64,000 nucleotides of DNA, taken from assembly GCA_964353335.1 (NCBI GenBank), contig CAYGVI010000003.1:310001-374000 (forward strand), in the 5' to 3' direction. Position numbers and translations under genes: made by a program. Source of the DNA: JAWAAW01 sp964353335. GTDB taxonomy: Archaea > Nanobdellota > Nanobdellia > Woesearchaeales > ARS49. The notes beneath the pieces were generated by a model. It saw only the letters and a list, made by a program, of their open reading frames with translations, had not been told where the DNA came from and searched no databases. The first letter of the stretch is position 1; the number at the start of each line of letters is the position of its first letter. Below, piece after piece: positions 7,993-16,110 of the stretch.

Positions 7993-8633
7993 AAAAGCTG
8001 TTTGCCATACTTTTGGCAATAATCATTGTAATCCTGATTATTCTCGGAACGCGGTGGATTATGCAGCCAAAAATTCACGTGTACAGCAACAATCCTGCTG
8101 ACTGGCTTTCCACTGTTCCAGGCGGCGTAAGTGTTGACGTAAAAGAGGCAACTCGCGGAAAAGGGTCATACAATGACGTTAATGAGCAGATTTTGGTTCC
8201 GGGAATGGGCTTTACTGCATTTGCGTATGAGGGAATTTACAAGAGTAATTTCTTTGGCACTAAGTACATTGATGAAAACGGAAAGACAATAATGGAAGTG
8301 ACTCCAAACATGAATCCAAATGATGGAATCCTGCAGGGATTTATGGTTGAGCGGGCTGTTAATGGCACGTTGGAAACCTATATTTTCATTGATGAGGACT
8401 GGCGCAGGGCTCTTGGCAATGACATCAGGATTGTTTGGGGCTCTGATTATTCAAAGAGCAGGCCATTTTCTTTCAGGCAGTTAAGGACAGGAATTTATCA
8501 TGATTTTGTGCAGGACGACAGCGGAAGGCTTCAGGCTGAAATAAGCGTTGGCGGGGTCCAAGTTGGAAACATGCAGACAGGCGGGGTTGACCCTATGCAG
8601 GCAGGGAACATAATAATGATGGCAATACATTAG
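7989..8633 (+). CDS. Membrane-anchored protein of unknown function
   Basis: A 214-residue protein with an N-terminal hydrophobic helix (about residues 3-25) and an outer domain rich in beta-type sequence and glycine. Start chosen at ATG 7989, overlapping the upstream stop (ATGA) with GGGAG 8 nt before it; ATG 7983 is an alternative. No cysteine clusters and no recognised domain. Translational coupling to the 1032-residue protein suggests the two act together. Confidence 0.65.
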   Translation: MKKLFAILLAIIIVILIILGTRWIMQPKIHVYSNNPADWLSTVPGGVSVDVKEATRGKGSYNDVNEQILVPGMGFTAFAYEGIYKSNFFGTKYIDENGKTIMEVTPNMNPNDGILQGFMVERAVNGTLETYIFIDEDWRRALGNDIRIVWGSDYSKSRPFSFRQLRTGIYHDFVQDDSGRLQAEISVGGVQVGNMQTGGVDPMQAGNIIMMAIH

Positions 8634-8659
8634 AAAAAGTTAAATACGGGGAAGCAAAA

Positions 8660-8965
8660 ATGATGCTTATGAAGAAGCGCGGACAGGGTTTGCCAATCAA
8701 CACTATCATTCTTGCAGTGCTTGGGCTGGCTGTTCTTGTCATCCTTCTTTTCCTTGTGAGCGGCAAGCTGAGTGAGGGCTCCAAGAAGTATGGCAATATC
8801 ACCCAGAGCGCAGAACAGCAGGCAAAGTCACAGGATGTTTGCGAGAGTGTCTTTGCCTATCCGCAGAGAAAGTGCCTTTCTTCATCCGAGTGTACCCAAA
8901 GGAACGGCTTTGACAGGCCAGGGTACAAGGGCTGTGGTTCTAATGTTTGCTGCGAGCTTGGATAG
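8660..8965 (+). CDS. Short pilin-like secreted protein with CC motif
   Basis: A 101-residue protein, third member of the set at 2921 and 3357: tip KKRGQGLPINT, hydrophobic helix to about residue 34, then an outer domain with seven cysteines that ends SNVCCELG. The Cys pattern (C, C, C, then GCGSNVCC) suggests a small disulfide-stabilised fold outside the cell. An ATG at 8669 is an alternative start. A TATA-like TTAAATACG at about 8639-8647 may start a separate transcript. Confidence 0.7.
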   Translation: MMLMKKRGQGLPINTIILAVLGLAVLVILLFLVSGKLSEGSKKYGNITQSAEQQAKSQDVCESVFAYPQRKCLSSSECTQRNGFDRPGYKGCGSNVCCELG

Positions 8966-9001
8966 AAACATTTATATTCTCTTTTTAACGGCTTTTCCGT
9001 C

Positions 9002-9466
9002 ATGGACAAAAGAGGGGAAGTAGAGACTGCGCCGCTGATAGAACTTGTCAATATAGTGCGCTACGTAATCATTTTTCTCATCCTGCTCTCGATTTTTTAC
9101 GGCACTTATGCATTGTTTTTCAAGGAAAAATCATCACCACAGCAGCTGGACTGGGACCGTGTTATCAGGGAAATCACTGCCCTTCCTGAAGGCAGGTCAG
9201 TGAATGTCATAACGTCTTCAGAGGGCTACCAGCTTTTCCTTTACGGTGGAAACAATGATGAGCAGCTTTGCGCAAAAAAGCCCTGCCTGTGCATTGAGCA
9301 GCCAGAAAAGCCAAGGAAATGCGCACTGCTTTCAGGTTTCCAGGACAACTGCGCAAACGGGCTTTGCGCCAGGCCGTCAATGTTCCCTGAGTCAGGAATA
9401 CTGCCAAAAGGCACCCCTGTCCCAATCTGCAGGCAAAAAAACCAAATAACACTGGGCACGTGCTAA
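9002..9466 (+). CDS. Single-pass membrane protein with Cys-rich outer domain
   Basis: A 154-residue protein with a hydrophobic segment at about residues 18-42 after an acidic N-terminus, then an outer domain with nine cysteines (including CAKKPCLCIE). Preceded by a TATA-like TTTATATTC about 30 nt upstream, so it may be leaderless. The cysteines suggest disulfides and an extracytoplasmic location. No family recognised. It abuts the next gene with a 1-nt gap and leads a run of five close-packed genes to 12106. Confidence 0.65.
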   Translation: MDKRGEVETAPLIELVNIVRYVIIFLILLSIFYGTYALFFKEKSSPQQLDWDRVIREITALPEGRSVNVITSSEGYQLFLYGGNNDEQLCAKKPCLCIEQPEKPRKCALLSGFQDNCANGLCARPSMFPESGILPKGTPVPICRQKNQITLGTC

Positions 9467-9467
9467 G

Positions 9468-10382
9468 ATGTTCTCAAAAAAAGCATCCTGGGTCGGTCTT
9501 GTATTGCATCCGTTATTTGAGACTGCCATCGCCCTGGGCATTGTGCTTCTTTACCTTCTCTGGTTCATACACGGAATAGGCGAAACAGCCACGTATGAGA
9601 AAAGGTTTTTGTCAACAGACATTCCTTTGCTGATGGACTCAATACTTGCAATGCCGCAGAAAGGAAACCTGTACGCGCTTTACAACCCACAGCGCTCGAC
9701 AGATTTCAGCACAAATTACAGCTTTAGCTTCTTAAAAAACCAGGTAATAATAATGGCAGGACCTGCAGACAAAAAGCAGGTCACTGGATATTATACTTCA
9801 AAGCCAGGAATATATGTGCAGGAAAAACAGTTTATTGCAAAAGACGCCATGATTGTTCCGCTGTTTATACTGCAGGGAAATGACCTGTTGATTGACAATG
9901 CGAACAAGCGCGAACTCACATACAACCGCAACATAATGCCCTGCTCAGGCCCAAGATTCCCAGGAACACTGAGCATACAGGGGGAAAATGCTGCAGCACA
10001 GCTTCTTTTGGGCCAGCGCTGGGCTGTAAAGTCAGGCGGAAGCGGTGCTTTCAGCATGCAAATCAAGCAAGGGCAGGAAACTGTTGTCAAGGCATACTTT
10101 AACGCAGAACAGCCTGCAGACCAGCTTGCCCAGAGCAGGCGCATTGCCTGCGAGGTTGCAAATGCAGCAGTGCGCGGGCTTGACAAGATAGGCATTGATG
10201 TTGCCGGCTCTGCATTCATCCCGATAAATCCCAAGCACACAGGCAGCACTGATGATGACTTCCTGCAGGGGCTTGGTGTTTTGCTTGAGATTGATACTCC
10301 TGAAAAGCTTGACAATGTTCAGACACAGGTAACGCCGCTTGCGCTTGCGGTCGGAGAAGGGGTGCAGAATGCGAAATCGTAA
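9468..10382 (+). CDS. Single-pass membrane protein of unknown function
   Basis: A 304-residue protein with one membrane segment (about residues 16-36) and a long outer domain with a beta-rich profile (SFLKNQVIIM, YVQEKQF) and a C-terminal part that looks alpha/beta (about residues 215-300). No recognised domain. It belongs to the tight gene run from 9002 to 12106 and overlaps the next gene by 14 nt. Confidence 0.65.
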   Translation: MFSKKASWVGLVLHPLFETAIALGIVLLYLLWFIHGIGETATYEKRFLSTDIPLLMDSILAMPQKGNLYALYNPQRSTDFSTNYSFSFLKNQVIIMAGPADKKQVTGYYTSKPGIYVQEKQFIAKDAMIVPLFILQGNDLLIDNANKRELTYNRNIMPCSGPRFPGTLSIQGENAAAQLLLGQRWAVKSGGSGAFSMQIKQGQETVVKAYFNAEQPADQLAQSRRIACEVANAAVRGLDKIGIDVAGSAFIPINPKHTGSTDDDFLQGLGVLLEIDTPEKLDNVQTQVTPLALAVGEGVQNAKS

Positions 10383-10857
10383 GGCTGTGCTGGCAGAGGG
10401 GGTTATTTTCTGGATGATTTACATCGCTATGACCGGAGTTGTTATTTTCCTGATACGCGCAATCCCATCAACAGTTTACAGCCAGGCAACAGAGACTTTC
10501 GGAATGGAAAACGCAGTGCTCACAGACCGCGTTTACAATGAGGTCGCGTGGGAATCGCCTTTGACGCAGCGCGAATACATTGGCGAGCTTCCAAAGCTCT
10601 CTGACTGGGACACAAAGCGCATCAACAGCGCATTTGACACGCTCGGCGCTCCAAGGCAGCTCAGCTTCAAATTGACTCTTGAGGGCAAAGAGGCGTATTA
10701 TGACGAGGCGTTTTACAAGCGCGCAAAGCCATTGTCTCCTGTGCGCTACAAGAGCTTTGTTGAGACGCGCCCTGTCTGGATTGTGGAAGACAAAAAAATT
10801 GCAACACTGGAGATTGACCAGGTGTTTGCGCCAGTGCCTCCTGGAGGGATGGTATGA
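10369..10857 (+). CDS. Single-pass membrane protein of unknown function
   Basis: A 162-residue protein. Start set at ATG 10369, which has GGAGAAGGGG shortly upstream; an earlier in-frame GTG lies deep inside the upstream gene. The N-terminus is basic with a membrane helix at about residues 10-30, followed by a polar outer domain. No domain recognised. It overlaps both neighbours, so it is very likely part of one operon. Confidence 0.65.
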   Translation: MRNRKAVLAEGVIFWMIYIAMTGVVIFLIRAIPSTVYSQATETFGMENAVLTDRVYNEVAWESPLTQREYIGELPKLSDWDTKRINSAFDTLGAPRQLSFKLTLEGKEAYYDEAFYKRAKPLSPVRYKSFVETRPVWIVEDKKIATLEIDQVFAPVPPGGMV

Positions 10858-11243
10858 ACAGGAAGGCGGCAATGGGAAGGGCATTGACAATCCTCATGTC
10901 AGCAGGGATTATCGCGCTGTTTTTCTTCATATTCATATTTGTTATTGAAATAGGCACGCCTGGCAAGGCAATGGGTATCAGCGAAAACCTGAACGGCCTC
11001 AGCAGAGAAAGCCAGCTGAGGACAATAATAAGCCATTCTGCAGATGACCTTGCTCAGGCAAAGCCAGGCAGTGTTCCTGAGATGGTCAAAGAAACATTTG
11101 GCAAGGATGCAAAGTTTGCCCTGTATATCAACAACGCAATTGTTTCAGGAGCAAAAGTTGGCAGGGTAACTGCGGCAATTAACACAATGCTTCCAAATTA
11201 TGAGGGCAGCACTGTCAGTGTAAGGCTGGAGGTAGGCTCATGA
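10854..11243 (+). CDS. Single-pass membrane protein of unknown function
   Basis: A 129-residue protein with a strongly hydrophobic helix at about residues 10-32 and an outer domain of about 90 residues without cysteines. Overlaps both neighbours by 4 nt (ATGA type), indicating translational coupling. The outer domain repeats the pattern of its neighbours in this run, but no family can be named. Confidence 0.65.
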   Translation: MNRKAAMGRALTILMSAGIIALFFFIFIFVIEIGTPGKAMGISENLNGLSRESQLRTIISHSADDLAQAKPGSVPEMVKETFGKDAKFALYINNAIVSGAKVGRVTAAINTMLPNYEGSTVSVRLEVGS

Positions 11244-12106
11244 TTTCCCTTTTGCGCAACAAAAAGGGAATGGACTACGCAGCACTTCTTGTCCTTGTGG
11301 TTATTATCTGCCTGATGTACCTTTACATCCAGCTGCAGGGCAAGGTAAACACTTTCCAGGTCAGCATTGGCGAATCCCAGATTGCTGTCCTCAATGCGTA
11401 TCAGGAAGGGGAAAAGGCATTGCTCTATGTTGACCAGTCTGCAAAATTCTCTGCATACAAAGCACTTGACACCCTTGCCCAGCGCGCAGGCGTGAAAGAA
11501 TATGCGTGCGCAGACATAACAGAAGGAGGCAAAAAGATTAATTCTTGGACAAAACAAAATGGAACTATCGATGAATGCCTCGCTCTTGTCCAGCCGTATG
11601 ACGCATTTAATGAGCTTATGAACGGCCACATGACAATTTATTCCTCAAAATACACAAATGCATCCCTGCCTGCGAACAATTATGAGATGCTTGTTCAGAA
11701 AGACAGCATCACAGGCACTGCAATCTCTTCTGCTTCGGTTTATCTCAAGCCGCCAACACAATATGCTGCATTCTATGTCTGGTTCATAAAAGCAGCAGAG
11801 GCAGAGCTGAAGAAGGCTGCAATCGGCGAATATGCATTCAAGCCCTCATTCACTGTTCCTGTAAAGGCAGAGCTTGGCATTTACGAGAATATGAAAAACG
11901 AAGTGAAAGCGTTCTATACGTGCACAAACACAAACTCTATTGATGAATGCGCAAAAGCGCCAAAGCTTTTCACGCTTGCACGCAGCTCTGAAAACCCTGA
12001 TTATCTGATTGCAACAGCAAAGAACCCTGTGAGCAACCCGTATGGTGCAATGAGCGACATTGTTTTCGCGATTTCTGCCCCTGTTGCCCCTGCTGTAACC
12101 GCGTAA
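11240..12106 (+). CDS. Single-pass secreted or membrane protein
   Basis: A 288-residue protein. A short basic tip (LLRNKKGMDYAA) precedes a membrane helix (about residues 12-33), again like a prepilin or a type II anchor. The outer domain has four cysteines (YACAD, IDECL, TCTNT, DECAK) in two spaced pairs. Last gene of the 9002-12106 run; a TATA-like box for the RPA gene follows (about 12114-12122). Function unknown. Confidence 0.65.
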   Translation: MISLLRNKKGMDYAALLVLVVIICLMYLYIQLQGKVNTFQVSIGESQIAVLNAYQEGEKALLYVDQSAKFSAYKALDTLAQRAGVKEYACADITEGGKKINSWTKQNGTIDECLALVQPYDAFNELMNGHMTIYSSKYTNASLPANNYEMLVQKDSITGTAISSASVYLKPPTQYAAFYVWFIKAAEAELKKAAIGEYAFKPSFTVPVKAELGIYENMKNEVKAFYTCTNTNSIDECAKAPKLFTLARSSENPDYLIATAKNPVSNPYGAMSDIVFAISAPVAPAVTA

Positions 12107-12154
12107 TACAAAACTATTTATATCCGTTCCTGTTCCTTTGATTTTACAGAGAGG

Positions 12155-13186
12155 GTGGTTAAACTGATAAGGATACCATTTGATGAAATGCTCGGCAAGA
12201 TTGAGCAGAAGACAGGTCTTTCTCCAGCGCAGATTCAGGAAAAGATTGATGCAAAGCTCAACCAGCTCAAAGGATTAATCAGCAAGGAGGGCGCTGCGCA
12301 CATCATCGCGAATGAGCTCGGTGTAAAGCTTCTTGAAAACTCAGGCAAGATAAAGGACATTTACGCAGGAATGCACAGTGTTGAGTTCTCAGGAAAAGTC
12401 CAGACAATTTACCCGCTTAACACTTTTGCACGCCAGGACGGCACAGAAGGAAAAGTCTCAAGCTGCATGGTCGCGGATGAGACAGGAGTCATGCGCGTTG
12501 TCGGCTGGGGCGAGCAGGCAGAGCTTGTCAGCAAGCTTGAGCAGGGAAACGTGGTAAAAGTCTCTGGCGGTTTTGCAAAGGACAACAACCGCGGATATTC
12601 AGAAGTGCACCTTAATGACAAGTCGCACATCATTGTCAATCCTCCGGGAGTAACCCTTGGAGAAGTAAAGACAATCCAGCCAAGGGCAGCTGCAGTCCGC
12701 AAGGAAATCAAGGCTTTGCAGGAAAATGATGAAAACATTGAGCTTCTCGGAACAGTTGTCCAGATTTTTGAGCCAAGATTCTTTGAAATCTGCCCGACAT
12801 GCAATGGCAGGGCAAGGGCGCAGGAAGACGGCCAGTTTGTCTGCGAAAAACACAGCGTTGTAAAGCCAGAATATGCTTTTGTGATGAATGTTGTCCTTGA
12901 TGACGGAACAGAAAGCATACGCTGCGTCCTTTTCAGGCAGCAGGCAGAAAGGCTTCTTGGAAAGACAATTGAGCAGATTCTTCCGATAAGGCAGGCTCCT
13001 GAGCAGTTTGAGCCAATAAAGACAGAAATGCTCGGACAGATTGTCAAGCTTGTCGGCAAAGCAAAGAAGAACACTTTCTTTGACCGCCTTGAATTCAATG
13101 TCCAGATGGTCTTCCCAAACCCAGACGCCAAAGAAGAAATTGCCAGAATGCAGGCAACTGCGCCTGCGCAGTCTCCTTCTCAATAG
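12155..13186 (+). CDS. rpa: Replication protein A-like single-stranded DNA-binding protein
   Basis: A 343-residue protein that coats single-stranded DNA in replication and repair. After a helical N-terminus (about 1-60), an OB fold is recognisable from about 70 to 165 (VEFSGKVQTIYP, then VADETGVMRVVGW). A second OB fold spans about 190-320 with an embedded zinc motif, CPTCNGRA followed by CEKH. This matches archaeal RPA large-subunit-type proteins. GTG is the start, since no ATG fits; a TATA-like TATTTATATCC lies about 35 nt upstream. The tail is Ala/Pro/Gln-rich, as in many SSB proteins. RadA, RadB and a short conserved protein lie nearby. Confidence 0.9.
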   Translation: MVKLIRIPFDEMLGKIEQKTGLSPAQIQEKIDAKLNQLKGLISKEGAAHIIANELGVKLLENSGKIKDIYAGMHSVEFSGKVQTIYPLNTFARQDGTEGKVSSCMVADETGVMRVVGWGEQAELVSKLEQGNVVKVSGGFAKDNNRGYSEVHLNDKSHIIVNPPGVTLGEVKTIQPRAAAVRKEIKALQENDENIELLGTVVQIFEPRFFEICPTCNGRARAQEDGQFVCEKHSVVKPEYAFVMNVVLDDGTESIRCVLFRQQAERLLGKTIEQILPIRQAPEQFEPIKTEMLGQIVKLVGKAKKNTFFDRLEFNVQMVFPNPDAKEEIARMQATAPAQSPSQ

Positions 13187-13264
13187 TTCTCGAGGCAGTA
13201 GCCGAGAGTCTCTGTGCCTCAGCACCCGAATAAGTATATATAATAGTGTTCCAACCAGGCATTT

Positions 13265-13720
13265 ATGCTTGCGAAGACTCATATAGCGTTTGGAATTCTT
13301 GCAGGGCTTGTTGCGCTGAAGTATGTCCCGATTTCAAACCAGCTTCTTTTCATCGCGCTTGTGATTGTCGGAGTTTTTCTTCCTGACATTGACCATTATG
13401 ACAGCAAGGTAAACAGGTCATTGAAAGTCACAAGAATAATCCCATTGTTTTTCGGCCACAGGGGATTTTTTCACAGCATTTTCGCAGCCCTGCTTGTGTT
13501 TGCGGGATTGTGGTGGTGGCAGGGCTTTATTTACGGCGCAGGAATCTTTGTCGGCTATGTCTCGCACCTAATCAGCGATGCACTTACAGTTTCAGGAGTC
13601 GGCTTTCTCAACCCGATAGCGCACTACAAAGTCCGCGGAGTTGTCCAGACAGGAACAATAACAGAAACATTTGTCTTCTTTCTCGTCATCGCGCTTGATG
13701 CCTGGCTTCTCGTCCACTAA
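13265..13720 (+). CDS. YdjM-family (DUF457) membrane-bound metal-dependent hydrolase
   Basis: A 151-residue polytopic membrane protein. It carries the family pattern THIAFG near the start, LPDIDH at about residue 40, GHRGFFHS at about residue 61, and SHLISDALT at about residue 100. These His/Asp motifs are the conserved metal-binding residues of the YdjM/DUF457 (LexA-regulated, membrane-bound hydrolase) family. The biochemical substrate of the family is not settled. A TATA-like TATATATAATAG precedes the start by about 30 nt. It overlaps the convergent gene by 35 nt. Confidence 0.8.
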   Translation: MLAKTHIAFGILAGLVALKYVPISNQLLFIALVIVGVFLPDIDHYDSKVNRSLKVTRIIPLFFGHRGFFHSIFAALLVFAGLWWWQGFIYGAGIFVGYVSHLISDALTVSGVGFLNPIAHYKVRGVVQTGTITETFVFFLVIALDAWLLVH

Positions 13721-14312
13721 ATATCCATACCAAGAACCAGTTTGTCACAAAGAACATTAGTATTCCAATAAATGGCCAGACGTGGACATAGCCTGGCAGC
13801 CATCGCATGCTAATGCAGGCTTGGTGAACGCAGTTAATATTGTAATCAGGCGTGATTATGTAGTAAGATATTATCCAGAGGATTGCTGCGTGGATTGTTG
13901 TGCCAAGCCACGCCCATCTCGCAGGCTTTCCAAGCAAATACATTGCGTAAAGCATCAATGGCACTGTGAAAAGGTGCTGGAGGCTGATTATGTGCGCCAG
14001 AAGAGTGCCGTCAAACATGTATTCTGTGATTCTGAAAATGTAAACGCCAAAGAAAACCTTGCCAATGAAGTCAATCACCCACAGGCTAAGGGGTATTAAT
14101 GACCAGTTCAGCATTGCAGTGAGCCAGAACCTGTTCCTGAAAAGCACTGCAAGTCCTGATATTATCATTGCGTGATTGCAGAACCAGACAGAATACTGCC
14201 ATCTTCCAAATACTGAATGCTCAACAAGCACAGTGATGCCCATTAATAGCAAAACCACGCCGATTATGTTCAAAATTCTCTCTTTTTTGCTATTTTTCAG
14301 GTATTTTGCCAT
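13686..14312 (-). CDS. Polytopic membrane protein of unknown function
   Basis: A 208-residue protein with about six membrane segments. The start is set at ATG 14312 because a TATA-like TTTATATACG lies about 30 nt upstream on this strand; the longer frame would start inside the divergent region. Conserved-looking polar positions within or near membrane segments (CNHAM, SLQHLF, TTIHA, CVHQAC) recall a membrane enzyme with several histidines, but I cannot assign a family. Convergent overlap of 35 nt with the YdjM-like gene. Confidence 0.6.
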   Translation of the reverse strand: MAKYLKNSKKERILNIIGVVLLLMGITVLVEHSVFGRWQYSVWFCNHAMIISGLAVLFRNRFWLTAMLNWSLIPLSLWVIDFIGKVFFGVYIFRITEYMFDGTLLAHIISLQHLFTVPLMLYAMYLLGKPARWAWLGTTIHAAILWIISYYIITPDYNINCVHQACISMRWLPGYVHVWPFIGILMFFVTNWFLVWIFSGREARHQAR

Positions 14313-14475
14313 ACACTGGTCACTGGACACGGTCAGATAGCGTATATAAATGAATCGGTCATCTGAGAGTGTGTTGCCAATGCGCAACTACCCCTCGTCA
14401 AAGGTTGGCGAGGGGGACCTCCTCTCCATTTCCAAGGGAGAGATGAAACAAAAGGCGAATAGCAAGAGGTGCTTT

Positions 14476-14802
14476 ATGCAAGCAATACCAATGGGCCAAC
14501 AAACGGCCACAAATACAGGACTGCCCCACATACCGAGTGAGTCAAAGGGGCCTGAGAAAAAGTTCAGGGCAGGAGCTGTCTGCGCGACAATCTGGAAAAA
14601 TGACCGCCAGCGCGCAACAGGAGAGAGCTTCTCCTACCACACTATTTCCCTTGAGCGCAGCTACAAGGACAAGGAAGGAAACTGGAAATCCGCAGGCTCA
14701 ATGAGGCTGCAGGACCTTCCAAAAGCGGCTTTGGTGCTGCAGGAATCCTACCGCTACCTTGTGCTTAACGGAGCTCAGGCAGAAGAGGTGGTTGTGGAGT
14801 AA
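14476..14802 (+). CDS. Small conserved protein next to radA, possibly single-stranded DNA-associated
   Basis: A 108-residue soluble protein. ATG 14476 has GAGGTG 4 nt upstream (14466-14471); in-frame codons before it read poorly. The C-terminal 75 residues (KKFRAGAVCATIW, then FSYHTISLERSYKDKEGNW, then LQDLPKAALVLQESYRYLVL) resemble a short conserved archaeal protein often seen near replication genes, which looks like half an OB-type beta barrel plus a helix. That link is from memory and unconfirmed. A hairpin terminator follows, and the gene sits between RPA and RadA. Confidence 0.6.
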   Translation: MQAIPMGQQTATNTGLPHIPSESKGPEKKFRAGAVCATIWKNDRQRATGESFSYHTISLERSYKDKEGNWKSAGSMRLQDLPKAALVLQESYRYLVLNGAQAEEVVVE

Positions 14803-14833
14803 TTCCTCGAAGCACGCAAGTGCGAGAGGTGCT

Positions 14834-14867
14834 CAGCAACAACAGTTGCTGACATTTTTTATTTTTT
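14834..14867 (+). terminator. Hairpin followed by T-rich tract
   Basis: CAGCAAC / GTTGCTG form a 7-bp stem with a 4-nt AACA loop (14834-14851), followed by ACATTTTTTATTTTTTT. This fits an end of transcript after the 108-residue protein gene. A separate palindrome, TTCGGAAA-G-TTTCCGAA, lies at 14876-14892 between this site and the radA promoter and might be a protein-binding site. Confidence 0.6.
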
Positions 14868-14905
14868 TCATTATTTTCGGAAAGTTTCCGAATCCAAACA
14901 AAAAT

Positions 14906-14969
14906 CATTTAAAACGAGGCAGCGTCGATTGATATCGACGGGTCTCATTTTTGAAACAAAAATGAGGTG
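14906..14969 (+). promoter_or_regulatory. radA promoter and leader with two inverted repeats
   Basis: A TATA-like ATTTAAAA lies near 14907-14914. Downstream are a 7-bp inverted repeat CGTCGAT-TGAT-ATCGACG without the first base in the loop count (14923-14940), and a perfect 10-bp hairpin CTCATTTTTG-AAA-CAAAAATGAG (14944-14966). The last three bases of that hairpin are the first three of the GAGGTG ribosome binding site (14964-14969), 5 nt before the radA ATG. The hairpin would partly mask the site. The first palindrome lies where transcription should start and may be an operator. Confidence 0.5.
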
Positions 14970-14974
14970 TAAAA

Positions 14975-15976
14975 ATGACACAAGTGGTTGAAATCGAAAT
15001 GGATGAGAACGGGCCAAAGGTTACTTCAAAAAAAGTCCAGTCAGTCGCAGACCTGCCTGGAATAGGTCCTGCAACAATTGAGAAGCTTGAGGCAGCAGGA
15101 TTTAGTGACCTTATGAGCATTGCTGTCGCGACTCCTGGAGAACTGGTCGGCGCAACAGAGATGAGCGAGGCAACTGCAAAGAAAGTTATCGCGATAGCGC
15201 GAGCCAATCTTGAAATGGAATTCCTGTCAGGAGAGGAAGTCCTGAAAAAGCGCGAGCAGTGCATCAAGATTACAACAGGAAGCAAGGAGCTTGACAAGTT
15301 AATGGGCGGCGGATTTGAGACTGGCGGAATTTCAGAGGCATATGGCCAGTACGGGGCCGGGAAATCCCAGATTGCCCATGTCCTTGCAGTTCGCTGCCAA
15401 TTGCCTGTTGAAAAAGGCGGCGCTGGAGGCGCCTGTGTATTTATTGACACAGAAAGCACTTTCCGCCCTGAAAGAATTGTGCAGTTTGCAAAAGGGCTTG
15501 ACCTTGATCCAGAGGAAGTCCTGAAAAACATCAAGGTTGCAAGGGCTTTTAACAGTGACCACCAGGCTTTGCTCGCTGAAAAGGTTGAGGACCTTATCAA
15601 GAAGCACAATGTCCCTGTGAAACTATTGATTGTTGACTCGCTGACAGCCCACTTCCGCGCTGAATTCATCGGCAGGGGGACGCTCGCTGACAGGCAGCAG
15701 AAAATCAACAAACACATGCACGCACTGATGAAGCTCGCTGACAAGTACAACCTTTGCGTTTACGTCACCAATCAGGTCATGGCAAGGCCAGACACCTTTT
15801 TCGGAGACCCGACAGAAGCGATTGGCGGCCACATTGTCGCGCACAACTCAACTTACCGCATCTATCTCAGGCGCGGAAAGAAAGGAACCCGTGTCGCGAA
15901 GATGGTTGACGCGCCAAACCTTCCAGAGTCAGAGGCGACTTTCATGGTTGAAGAGACCGGCATCAAGGACGCGTAA
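14975..15976 (+). CDS. radA: DNA repair and recombination protein RadA
   Basis: A 333-residue archaeal RecA/Rad51-family recombinase that forms filaments on single-stranded DNA and drives strand exchange. Residues 20-75 hold the N-terminal helix-hairpin-helix domain (ADLPGIGPATIEKL). Walker A is GQYGAGKS at 124-131; many RadA proteins have GEFGSGKT here. Walker B is LLIVDSL at 217-223, and the C-terminal part has the L2-type region (VMARPDTFFGDPTEAIGGH) found in RadA. Length is typical. The leader holds a hairpin over the ribosome binding site. RPA upstream and RadB downstream form a recombination neighbourhood. Confidence 0.97.
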   Translation: MTQVVEIEMDENGPKVTSKKVQSVADLPGIGPATIEKLEAAGFSDLMSIAVATPGELVGATEMSEATAKKVIAIARANLEMEFLSGEEVLKKREQCIKITTGSKELDKLMGGGFETGGISEAYGQYGAGKSQIAHVLAVRCQLPVEKGGAGGACVFIDTESTFRPERIVQFAKGLDLDPEEVLKNIKVARAFNSDHQALLAEKVEDLIKKHNVPVKLLIVDSLTAHFRAEFIGRGTLADRQQKINKHMHALMKLADKYNLCVYVTNQVMARPDTFFGDPTEAIGGHIVAHNSTYRIYLRRGKKGTRVAKMVDAPNLPESEATFMVEETGIKDA

Positions 15977-16110
15977 TTCTTTTTTATTTTTAATATACAC
16001 ATAATCTGGTCGTCAAATACATAACTTTTAAAAACTCAGCGCTATAAAACACGGCTATTGCAGTGCCGAGGCATTGCAAGAAAGCATTTAATTGGTAGGT
16101 GAAATGGAAC

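Noticed and set aside
12409..13131. 240-codon minus-strand open frame over the RPA gene
   Set aside because: The plus-strand RPA is unmistakable; the antisense product has shadow composition and no domain.
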